DNA of 64,000 bases from Leptodactylus fallax (Eukaryota; Chordata; Amphibia; Anura; Leptodactylidae): contig CAMRHE010000652.1 of NCBI GenBank assembly GCA_947044405.1, positions 1 to 64,000 of the forward strand, written 5' to 3'. This document shows, piece after piece, positions 32,966-44,245 of this stretch. A program made the position numbers and the translations under genes. Each line of letters opens with the position of its first letter. Within the stretch, counting starts at the first letter, position 1. The notes beneath the pieces were generated by a model. That model was not told where the DNA came from. It was given only the letters and a program-made list of their open reading frames with translations, and did no database searches.

Positions 32966-35900
32966 CCCCTTAATGACCTTGGACATACTATTACGTCCTG
33001 CTACGCCCGAGGCCGGCCACCAACTCACTATCTGAGCGGGCGGCATCGGAACCGGGTGTTAGCTGTAACTGACAGCTAACACCCTACTCCATAACCCCCG
33101 GTCGGAACTGAGTTCCGATCGGAGGTTTTAACCCCTTTGATGCCGCGGTCAAACATGACCGTGGCATCTAAGGGGTTCCGCCATCTTGCCGCCCCCCCCG
33201 GCACCCCCCCGCGGCGAGATCGGGGGGTGCCGATATCTATAATCTGCAGCCTGGGGTCTGCCAAGTGACCCCAGGCTGCCTGGAGACCCCACTACCTGGT
33301 TGATCCTGCCGAGACCTGCGGAAGTCAGCGCTGTGTTTTCATAGCGCTGACTTCCTGTATAGGCTGCAAGACACACATATGCTTGTGTCTTGCAATCTAT
33401 AGTACTGAGCCAGAGATCAAAGCATCTCTGGCTCAGGTGTCCTAATGGGACACATTAAAAAGTAAAAAAAAGTGAAAAAAAAAATAAAAATAAAGTATGT
33501 GAAAAAAAATTAATAAAAGAATAAAGCCCCAAAAATTCCCTTTTCCTATATAAAATGAATTATATAAAAAATAAACCTAAAAATTAATAAAAACAATACA
33601 TATTTGGTATCACCGCGTCCATAACAACCTGTACTGAATAAAACTGAAACCATATTTAATGTACATGGTGAAAGTCGGGGAAAAAAAATGGAAAAAACAC
33701 GCCAAAAGTAATGATTTTTCGCCATCTCACCTTACAAAATATGCCATAAAAAGTGATCAAAAAGACATATGTACCCCAAAACAGCACTAATAAAAAGCAC
33801 AGGTTGTCCCACAAAAAATAAGCCCTAAACCAACTCTGTAAACTGAAAAATGAAAATGCTACGCATCTCAGAAGATGGTGATGCAAAAAAAAATTGATTT
33901 ATGTCCCCAAATGGGTTTTTGTTCTGCAAAATTGGAATCGCATAAAAAAACAGTATAAATGAGATATCGCCGTAATCGTACCGAACCGCAGAATAAAGGT
34001 AACATGTTGCTTATGCTCTACGCTGCATGGTGAAAAATTTAAAAGGTAAAACGCAGTGCCAGAATTGATGGGGTTGTTTTTTAATCCACCAAGAAAGAGT
34101 TAATAAAATTTATTTAATAAGTTGTAAGCACCTAAAAATGATGTCATTAAAAATACATCTCATACTGCAAACAACAAGCCCTCATATGGCTACATCACAA
34201 GAAAAATAAAGAAAATATAACTTGTACAATGTGAAGACAAAAACCCCAGAAATCGCCAAATCATTAGAACATAACTGGCTGTGGCAGGAAGGGAATGAAT
34301 AAGCTGTGCGAGCGTATATCAGGGGACAAACCAGATTTAGAGCTTACGAGGGATAATAAACCAGAAGTGACCCCCAGAGTGACCCCCCAATAATAGGAAC
34401 TACTGGGGAAATAGTAGGGAATTTAGTGTACCCAATGTACTCTGCACAGCTTACATATTCATTCACTTTTCCCCATCCGCTGTGCAGTCACGTCTGGGAT
34501 ACTAATGCTCACTACACCCCCTGATAAATTCTTTGAGGGGTGCAGTTTTCAAAATGGGGTCATTCTCTAGGGGATTCCACTTTACTGGTACTTTAGAGGC
34601 TCTGCAATCATGACATGGCATCCAGATCCCAAACATCTGAATCTGCACTCCAAAAGCCACACAGCGCTCCTTCTCTTCTGCGCCCTGCTGTGTGCCCAAA
34701 CTGCAGTTTATACCCACATGCATGACACTGGTGTACCCAGAATAACGTACTTAATGTCATATGTGGGTATAAACTGTTTGGGCACAGCCGGGCACAGAAT
34801 GGAAGGAGCGCTATTTGGTTTTTGGAGCACAGACTTGGACGGTTTGGTTTTTGGACGCCATTGCACTTTTGCAGAACTGAAATGCCAGTACAGTGGAATC
34901 CCCTGACATGTCACCCCATTTTGGAAACTGCACCCCTGAAGGAATTTATCCAGGGGTACAGTGAGCATTTTTAACCCCCAAGTGTTGCTATAATTTATTA
35001 TCCGTAAATGAATACGCAGCTGATGATTAAAGGTGAAAATGACAATTTACCCAGGAATACATCATTTCAGTGCACAATATGTTGTGCCCGGCTTGTATCA
35101 GAGATGAACGCTCCAAAAGATGTTGTGCCCAGGATCCCCGCTCACCAGTTTTTGGAGTCTGTGTCTCTGCAGACATAAACTGGGCACAACATATCAGGCA
35201 CTGAAATGGCATATCTATAGAAAAATTTCATTTTTAACTTTTCATTATCAGCTGCGCATTAATTTTTGGAAATTAAAAGAATGCAACAATTAAGGGTTAA
35301 TAATGCTCGCTACCCCACTTGATAAATCCCTTGAAGGGTATAGTTTCCAAAATGGGGTGACATGTCTGCGGATTCCACTTTACTGGCAATTCATGGGCTC
35401 TGCAAAAGTGGCATGGTGTCCAAAAAACAAACTGTGCTCCAAAAACCAAAATAGCGCTCCTTCCCTTCTGTGCCTGGCTGTGCCCAAACAGCAGTTTATA
35501 CCCACATATGACAATAAGTACGTTATCCTGGGTACACCAGTGTCATACATGTGGGCATAAACTGTCATTTGGGCACACAGCAGGGTGCAGATGTGAAGGA
35601 GCGCTATTTGCTTTTGGAGCGCATATTTAGATTGTTGTCTTTTGGACGCCATGTCACATTTGCAGAGACCCTAAAATTGCTCCTACAAAATGGGGGTCAC
35701 TGCTTGGGGAATTCCAATTTACTGGCACCTCCAGGGCTCTGCAAAAACAACATGGCGACGAGAAAGTGCTCCAAAAGCTAAAAAAACACAGTGCTCCTTC
35801 CCTTCTGAGCCCTGCTGTGTTCCCAAGCAGCAGTTTATACCCACATATTTAATTTTTTTGTCCCCGGGATAGCCCACTTAATAGTTTTAGGAGTGCATGT

Positions 35901-38123
35901 CTCTGATGCCACAAAGTGGCCGCAACGTATTAGGCACTGAAATTGGATATTTCTTTAAAAACTTTAATTTTCACTTTGTACATTAATTTTTGGGAAGCAT
36001 TTTTAGGCTCAAAATCATAATATCCCTTGATACATTCCTTGAGGGGTGTAGTTTCTAAAATGGGGTCCCTTTTGAGGGGTTTCCATTGTATTGGTACTTT
36101 AGGGGCTCTGCAAATGCGACATGGCACCTGAAAACTATTCCAGCCACATCTGCCCTCCAAAAGCCAAATAGCGCTCTTTCCATTCTGAGCCCCACCATGT
36201 ACCCCTACAGCAGATTACAACCACATATGGGGCATTTCTGTGTTCAGAAGAAATTGTGTAACAAACTGTGGGGTGTTTTTTCTTCTTTAACCACTTGCAA
36301 AAATTAAAAATATGTCGCTAAATGGACGGTTTATTGGAAAAAAGTAATTTTACATTTTTACGTCCCCAAGTCAATAAAATCTGTGAAACAGCTGTGAGGT
36401 CAAAATGCTCACTATACCCCTAGATAAATTCTATGAGGGGTGTAGTTTTCAAAATGGGGTCACTTTTTGGGGGTTTGTATTGTATTGGTACTTTAGGGGC
36501 TCTGCAAATGCGACATGGCACCCGAAAACTATTCCAGCAAAATCTGCGCTCCAAAAGCTAAATAGCGCTCTTTCCATTCTGAGCCCCACCATGTACCTAT
36601 GCAGCGGATTACAACCACATATGGGGCATTTCTGTGTTCAGGAGAAATTGTGTAACGAACTTTGGGGAGCTTTTTCTCCTTTGTCCTCTTGTGAAAATGA
36701 AAAATTTGGGGCTAAATTGACGGTTTATTGGAAAAAAAGTAATTTTTCATTTTAATGTCCCAATGTTAATAAAATTTGTGAAACAGCTGTAGGGTCAAAA
36801 TGCTCACTATACCCCTTAATATGTTCTGTGAGGGGTGTAGTTTTCAAATTGGGGTCACTTTTAGGGGCTTCCACTCTATTGATACTTTGGGGGCTCTGCA
36901 AATGCGACATGGTATCTGAAAACTATTCCACCAAAATCTGCCTTCCAAAAGCCAAATAGCGCTCTTTCCATTCTGAGCCCTGCCATGTACCCATACAGCA
37001 GATTACAACCACATATGGGGTATTGCCATGTTCAGGAGCAATTGTTTTGCAAACTGTGGGGTCCTTTTTCTCCTTTAACCCCTTGTGAAAATGAAAACTT
37101 TGGGGATAAAGTAACATTTTAGTAATGTTTCATTTATACATCCCAGTGTTAGCAAAATCTGTGAAACGGCTGTAAGGTCAAAATGCTCACTATACCCCTT
37201 GATGAATTCTGTAGTTTCCAAAATGGGGTTACTTTTTGGGGTTTTCCTTTGTATTGGTACTCTAGGGGCTTTGCAAATGAGACATGGCACCTGAAAACTC
37301 TTCCAGCAAAATCTGCTTTTCAGACGCCCAGTGTCACTCCTTCCCTTCCGTGCGCTGCCATTCGCCCAAACATCAGTTTACACCCACTTGTGGGGTATTT
37401 CCGTGCTCGGGAGAAATTGCATAACAAACTGTGAGATGCATTTTCTCCTTTAACCCTTTGTGAATGTGTTAATTTTAGGGCTAAATTAAGGAATTAGTGG
37501 GAAAAAATAAAATGTCTAAATTTCCCCTCCATATTGTTTTAATTCCAGTGAAATGCTTAAAGGGTTAACAAACTTCCCAAATGTTATTTTGAATTATTTG
37601 AGGGGTGCAGTTTTGAAAATGGGGTCATTTATGGGGGTTTCTAATATATAGGCCATTATAATCCTCTTCAGAACTGAAGTGGTCCCTAAAAAATTAGTTT
37701 GGGAAATTTTCTTGTAAATCTGCAAAATCGCTGTTACACTTGTAAGCCTTCTAACATCCAAAATAAATTCCAGGACGATTAAAAGATGATGCTGATATAT
37801 AGCAGAGATATGGTAGATAATATGTATTAATGTATTTGGGTGGTATGACTATCTGTCTGAAAAGCAGAGCATTTCACATTTTGAAAATTGCGATTTTTTT
37901 TCCAAATTTCCATCAAATTTCGTATTTTTTTTATAAATAAATACAAAAATATTCATTAGTGTTTACCACTAACATGAAGTACAATGTGTCACAAAAAAAC
38001 AATCTCAAAATCACTTGTGTAAGTTAAGTCGTCTCAAAGTTATTGCCATATAAAGTGACACATGTCAGTTTTGAAAAACGAGGCCTGGTCCTTAACGCAT
38101 TTTTGGGCTCGGTCTTGAAGGGG
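32966..38123. mobile_element. TTAA-flanked non-autonomous element made of ~0.39-kb repeats
   Basis: The ends CCCCTTAATGACC (left) and GGTCTTGAAGGGG (right) are imperfect inverted repeats, each bordered by TTAA (32962-32965 and 38124-38127), the target used by piggyBac and Kolobok transposons. No transposase frame is present. From about 34505 to 37600 a unit beginning near ATGCTCACTATACCCC, with TTTTCAAAATGGGGTCACTT and ACCACATATGGGG, recurs at roughly 34505, 35303, 36028, 36403, 36800 and 37183. Some copies are inverted (about 34740-34960). A host-gene function is unlikely. Confidence 0.75.
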
Positions 38124-38127
38124 TTAA

Positions 38128-40890
38128 GGTTGGCAACAAGAGGACCCTTAAGGGACATATCTCATAGAGTGTGCTTCATAGTGGAATTTTGGAAGTCCAT
38201 CCTGTGATATCAGGTTTTGTAAAGTTTGTTTTAGGAGCCCCAGAGGGAAAAGGTCAGGTTTTCCATGGGAATAACGTTGTTCATTTTGTAGAACCAGAAA
38301 GCCAGTGAGGGAGTTCTCGGTTTCTCCCATGACAACAGAATGCATGTGGAGTGACAATAATTGGAAACTGAAGGGTAATTTGAAATTTGGCATGTACCCT
38401 CTACCACCGTGGCAATAATTTGCACCCTGTTGCACATATGGATCTGTGACTTATAATTGCTTCCAATGTGGACAACCAGAGATGAATCTGTACCACAGCC
38501 TGTGGTTGTGCCCACAAATTCAGCCATACTGGGAAAGGACTAGAGAATTTACAGTCACTCATTTGGGTCACTCATTTCTTTTGTAACCCTTCCTGGGCAA
38601 TCTTAGGTTTTATAGATAGATGAAGATGAGATCAGTAACGGAGACCTCCGTCTCCTACATCTGGTGACAGCAACTGGCATGAAGGCAATCTGTCAAGTCT
38701 AGAGTCATCCGAAGGGACTGGCATTTCGTGTTTTTCTGGGCAAATTATCTTTTATAATCAAAATGTATTGGGTGGAGTCAGCACAGCAAGGAGAAAAGGG
38801 ATCGGAAATATTTCCAACTGTGCGGAGGCCATATCTGTCTACTACCCTAGCATGTAAAGGATAAGCAGTGCACACGCCTCCTACCTACAACTTAGTATCA
38901 AGAACAAATCCTATTGGGGGAACCATCATTGGGACAATGTGTAATGTAGCTGTCCAGTGTAGGGGAGAGGGGTGCTCCACCTGGTAATCATCTGCTCTGA
39001 AGATATCTGATGGACCACAAGTGGATGGATTGGACACCACAGTTAGGCAGAGAGAGGCATTGAGCCCCTTTTCTGTTTTTTTTGTTTTTGCATTTCACTC
39101 TTTTTCCTTTTCACTATTCTGTTGAGTATTATCTTCCTGTTACTAAAGAGTTAATATATTATTTACATCATGTGTCACACACCATTGTACATCTCATGTT
39201 TGTCCCTGGTTGTTATACCACATATTGTAGATATTCTGTTTGACCTTATGATATGGTTAACTTGGGTGTCCTCCGAGTGATTGTAAAAATGGACTTTCTA
39301 ATAGGTGCAATGGGTTTTTCCATAGTCCCATCTTACAGCGTGAGTCCGGATACCCTACTGGCCACATAACCAGTCAAGACGTTGAACGTTCCTACTAGGA
39401 CTACCTTGGTAATATAGCCTACTGCTTTAAAAAAACAGGTTTTATACTGAAAATGAAAAAAATTACAATAGTTTATAGAACAAGATGAACCAGCTGATGT
39501 TTTCATCACCTGACACAGATAAGGAAACGACTAGTCACTGGCACCACCTGCACAGCCGGGATCGGTCACACCGGGACTGTGCCCTTACTCTAGCAGATGC
39601 CCTGAACCCGGAGCCCATTGACTTCTGGAGCTGCAGACTGGACCGGGGCAGAAACTGTCTCTCTTGCTGTGGGTGCACTGTCTTACCCAGCTCTCAGTGC
39701 AATGTCAGAGAGGGTATTCTGCGTGGCAGGTGATGTCATCACACCAAAGTATATGGAAAGCTCCAAATACCACAAACACCAAAGTTCCTGCTGTCTGAGT
39801 GTAGTTTACTGAATAATCAATGCATTGGTTCACAGAGCAGGTTTAGGCAGAGGGACAACATCAGGACACAATGTCATATCAGGGCCAAATACCAAAAAAG
39901 TGAGAACAATGAAACAATTATAACCACGACGAAAAGAAGATGCGACAATTCACCAAATATAAACAAACTTTATTGAAGACATATAAGTACAAAACCCCAA
40001 AGAAATGTAAAAACATTTAAAAACACCCAAAAAGTAATGAACTACAGTATGAGGGGAAATAGATGTGAACAGCTTCATACTTGTTACACCCTATATTTTG
40101 GCTATGCCCAATTTTTTGAGTGAGAAGTTATAAATAGAATGAACCAGACATCTGACTATAAATAATAATAGTTCCTGGGACATTCGTACCGGCTGTGAGG
40201 ACCAAACTGATCCAGATACAACCACATCACAGATGTTCAGGAAACAAAATATTCTCACCCCAAAATTTAAAAACATAACGGTGACTACGACTACAACTAC
40301 AGTGATCATAAAATCTTAAGAAATGACTTGAAAGATACAAGTTTTACATTAACTCTTAACATGCATACTTATTTCTTACACTATAGAAAATATATAATGG
40401 TTACATAAAGACAAGATCTATAAGATTATATAAAGGTTACAGCCCAGTTACTTGCACATGGTCGTGTGTATGTAGCCTAAACATGAATACTTTTTGAGCA
40501 CTTGTAAAAGCCATAGCTTCTTCCTAAAGTATCAGGTGTGTATAAACATCCACAGGCATCTGTCACCAACAGGGAATCATTTTGGAATTTTTTGAAGCAT
40601 AAAAAATCCTCCCATGCCGAGTGTTATTATACAGGCTGGCTGATACACCGGCTGCCATCCAAATACCCATAGTCATATCTGTCACTTTAACATTACTTAA
40701 GTCCATGTGTGTCAAAGAGCTAGAAAGGGGTTATATAGCGCCATCACTAAGATGAGACCAGACATCTCTGTGTTAAGCAGTAATGACTTTCTATGTTTAG
40801 TCAGGAATTTAAGCAATACCATATCAGAAGACATCACGAGGCAGCAGGTCCTAGAAAGGAGCTCCACACCGGTCACAACCCTACAGTATG
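38128..40890. other. No gene recognised; a weak decayed coding signal at 38148-38527 (-)
   Basis: Two overlapping minus-strand frames (38148-38435 and 38231-38527) include GTDSSLVVHIGSN, which resembles the block of SGNH-type hydrolase domains found in some retroelements; the support is one short motif. 39300-40890 has small frames without motifs. A tract at 40000-40330 is A/T-rich. Confidence 0.35.
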
Positions 40891-40894
40891 AACA

Positions 40895-42127
40895 TTAACT
40901 TGGCTTCTCCCCTGTGTGAATTCTCTGATGTCTCTCATAATGACCTTTACGTATGAAACATTTCCCACATTCTGAGCAAGAAAAAGATTTCTCTCGTGTG
41001 TGAACTTTCAGATGATATGCAAGATGTGATTCCTGCCTAAAACATTTCCCACATTCTGAACATGAAAATGGCTTCTCCCCTGTGTGAATTCTCTCATGGG
41101 CTTCAAGATATGATTTTTGTCCAAAACATTTCCCACATTCAGAGCAAGAAAAAGGCTTCTCTTCTGTGTGAATTCTCTTATGGATTTTAAGATTTGATTC
41201 ATGCCTAAAACATTTCCCACATTGTGAACATAAAAATGCCTTCTCTCCTGTGTGACTTCTCTTATGAGCTTCAAGAGATGACTTTCGTCCAAAACATTTC
41301 CCACATTCTGAGCAAGAAAATAGCTTCTCTCCTGTGTGAATTCTCTTATGGGTTTTAAGACTTGATTTGTGGTTAAAACATTTCCCACATTCTGAGCAAG
41401 AAAAAGGCTTCTCTCCTGTGTGAACTTTCAGATGACTTGCAAGATTTGATTCATTCCTAAAATATTTCCCACATTCTGAGCAAGAAAATGGCTTCTCTCG
41501 TGTGTGAATTCTCAGATGTTTTGCAAGATTTGATTCCTGCCTAAAACATTTCTCACATTCTGAGCAAGAAAATGGCTTCTCTCCTGTGTGAATTCTCAGA
41601 TGTTTTGCAAGACTTGATTCCTGCCTAAAACATTTCCCACATTCTGAACATGAAAATGGCTTCTCTCCTGTGTGAATTCTCAGATGAATAACAAGATGTG
41701 ATTCCTGTCTAAAACATTTCCCACATTCTGAGCAAGAAAATGGCTTCTCCCCTGTGTGAATTCTCAGATGAGTTGTAAGATATGATTCCTTCCGAAAATA
41801 TTTCCCACATTCAGAACAGGAAAATGGCTTCTCCCCTGTGTGAATTCTCAGATGAGTTGTAAGTTGTGATTCCTGCCTAAAATATTTCCCACATTCTGAA
41901 CATGAAAATGGCTTCTCCCCTGTGTGAATTCTCAGATGAGTTGTAAGTTGTGATTCCTTCCCAAAACATTTCCCACATTCAGAACAGGAAAATGGCTTCT
42001 CCCCTGTGTGGGTTCTTACATGAATCACAAGCTGTGATTTGTAGCTGAAGCATTTCTCACATTCGGGACATGAAAATGGTTTTTCATTTTCATGAATTCT
42101 CTCATGTACGGTTAGATTAGATGTCAT
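40895..42127 (-). CDS. C2H2 zinc-finger protein exon, 14 complete fingers (unit B)
   Basis: An uninterrupted 410-residue frame starts [12 protein letters not shown], which keeps only the second half of a finger, followed by 14 complete C-x2-C-x12-H-x3-H fingers joined mostly by HTGEKPFSC linkers and ending TGEKPS. All zinc ligands of the 14 are present. Finger tips vary (QESHL, KESYL, HKSSL, RKGHY), and several fingers share QES-L contacts, pointing to recent internal duplication. It would bind DNA in the nucleus. A CATTTTGCAG splice acceptor lies upstream near 42265, so this is probably the last exon of a larger gene; no KRAB or other partner domain is visible. Relative to unit A one T is missing near 42152, so sequence upstream of the ATG is out of frame here. 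Confidence 0.82.
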   Translation of the reverse strand: MTSNLTVHERIHENEKPFSCPECEKCFSYKSQLVIHVRTHTGEKPFSCSECGKCFGKESQLTTHLRIHTGEKPFSCSECGKYFRQESQLTTHLRIHTGEKPFSCSECGKYFRKESYLTTHLRIHTGEKPFSCSECGKCFRQESHLVIHLRIHTGEKPFSCSECGKCFRQESSLAKHLRIHTGEKPFSCSECEKCFRQESNLAKHLRIHTREKPFSCSECGKYFRNESNLASHLKVHTGEKPFSCSECGKCFNHKSSLKTHKRIHTGEKLFSCSECGKCFGRKSSLEAHKRSHTGEKAFLCSQCGKCFRHESNLKIHKRIHTEEKPFSCSECGKCFGQKSYLEAHERIHTGEKPFSCSECGKCFRQESHLAYHLKVHTREKSFSCSECGKCFIRKGHYERHQRIHTGEKPS

Positions 42128-42282
42128 GGTTAATGTTTCCCACAGGCAGAACCACCAATGTTTCCCCAGTCTACGTCCGGGTCTTTTTGTGCCAGTCTAC
42201 GATTATCTTCTCCTTTAGATCCGGTAGGTGTCTATGGAGCCGCTCATCCAGTCACCACCTGCAAAATGAAACAGAATTTTTT

Positions 42283-42293
42283 CCAAAAAAAAA

Positions 42294-42338
<45 letters not shown>

Positions 42339-42350
42339 AAAAAAAAAAAA
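42283..42350. repeat. Poly(A) tract
   Basis: A run of A interrupted by a few other bases, at a place where unit A has ordinary sequence (TTTCTAAACAAAACATTTCAG). Slippage expansion or the tail of a lost retroposed copy. Confidence 0.85.
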
Positions 42351-42689
42351 TGAGGATTTCTTTTCCCTACCTATACAGTACCCAACAGTGTCAGTAACAA
42401 GTAGAGATAGGTGAACCTATCAAGATTCATTAAGGTTCGGGGTTGGGGGGGTTGGGGGGAAAAAGTTCGGTAAAAAAAAAAAATAAAAATATTTTAAAAA
42501 ATAGTGGGTAGAATACTTTTATGGCTTCTAGGAACCTATCTATAAAACATAGTGTAGAACACTCTTAGAGCTCCTAATAACTTATCTATTTATAAAAACA
42601 TTGCAACAAACAATTTGGTCAGCACTGCCAAACAACATCAACACTATGGTTTATAGATATGTTTTTAGGAGCCCTGATGGCGTTATACA

Positions 42690-43209
42690 CTAGTTTGTGG
42701 GACTAGGGTAAGTATTGCAACATTAACTTTGACAGATAACTTTGAGTCAAGTCCGTGAAGCCAAAGGATGAGAGACTTTCTACACAGATGGAGTAGTGGA
42801 CTGTGTAAAAGGAAGAGGGAAGAGAGAACAGAGGAGTGTTGTTTGGCTTTGGCAGTTAGTAGGTTGTTTGCAACTTTGGTTAGGACAGTTTCAGAGTTTC
42901 AGTGATGGAGTCAGAAGCCAGACTGTAGTTTGTCAAAGAGTGAATTGGATAAGAGATAGGAGGATAGCTCAAGGTGGACATGTTGTTCAAGGAGTTTTGA
43001 AGCAAACAGGAGCAGTGAGATGGGGCGATAGTTGGCTGGAGAGGAAGGGTTAATGGAAGGCTTGTTAGGTTGAAGAGGTGGGTTAGAGCAGGGGTAAAAA
43101 CTTCAGTGAGGTTGGGGATAAGGTGTGATTGGATCAGGTCAAATGCAAAGGTGGTGAGGTGGGATTTTGAAATTAGGGTTGAGAACTTTTCATTGGTGGA
43201 GAAGCAGGT
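42690..43209 (-). pseudogene. Decayed L2/CR1-like LINE, unit B, first segment
   Basis: The counterpart of 9860-10368. Interrupted at 43210 by the gypsy element and resumed at 47547-48036 and 50251-50740. The CAGGT before the break is one copy of the gypsy target duplication. Confidence 0.6.
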
Positions 43210-44118
43210 TGTGAAAGATCGTCAGTGCGCCAAACCGCTTTGGCCACACCCTGAGTCCTCTTTCATATAAAAACCACACTCACCGCCAGTGAATGTCGGG
43301 TTCACCAGATAAATACAAGACAAGCTTTCTAAATTTTATATATTTATTAACCCCTAAATGGGTCGGTATTAACATCTAACATATACAGATCAGAACAGAT
43401 ATGCAGATATATGCAAGCATTAACAGTTACTAGTTACAAGATACAGTACAAATAAAATAAAAGGGATAAAGGTGAAATGATTACTTTACCACACATGTCC
43501 TTGATGTGGTTCTGTAGTCCAACACTCACACATGCTCTGGTAAGTGTGAGATCACCAGTGGAGGCTTCTTGGCATGTGGCATTAACTCCTAGCATGTGGC
43601 ATCACAGTCTCTCAGCATTAGTCCAATAGTCTCATCACAAAAATCTCCTCATGGTGTTCGCTTGTAATCCCAACACCAATCTCTTGTAGTCTGTCATGGT
43701 CTGTCTCAATTCCATAGCATCATCCTCATAGCATCATCTCTCCCCACAGACCTCTTACCTCATCTTTTATACCCTTTATGCCACCTCCCAGAATGAGGTC
43801 ATCGGCGACAGTAAGTCTGATGAGTTAATGCAATCAAGTCCAGATCCTTTGTAAAGAACTGAGACCAAGTGAATTGATACAATGTTATCAGCCATATCTG
43901 ATCTAACAGCCCAGGCTGGAACAATGCCCTATTGTTTGATCACTCAGGGCTGTATAGGAGTACAATGGAACCCTATTGTTCCAGTGTTGCCACTACTGCC
44001 AATATACACCTAGGCTTATAGCTGCGCACAGTATGAATAAATGGAAATAGAGAGAAATACGCTACCCAGAGACCAAAATACATCTGAGTTATAGCCACAC
44101 TTAAGCAGAATCATCACA
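43210..44118 (-). repeat. 3' LTR of the minus-strand gypsy element
   Basis: 909 bp; on the minus strand it runs from TGTGATGATTCTGC to GATCTTTCACA. The purine tract lies directly beside it at 44119-44131. Confidence 0.92.
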
Positions 44119-44245
44119 CCTCCCCCTTTAGATGGGGCTTCCAGGAAGTAGGGGCCTACACCCCTCTTCTGAAAGCACCTCCGCCTCCAGCTTCTCAGGC
44201 TCTGGTCCCAAGGCTCTCTCACCTCCCCCCGAGATCCCAGCAGAC

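Noticed and set aside
34502..37434. Series of similar 60-116-residue frames on both strands
   Set aside because: They recur because the ~0.39-kb non-coding unit recurs; no conserved start or known domain.
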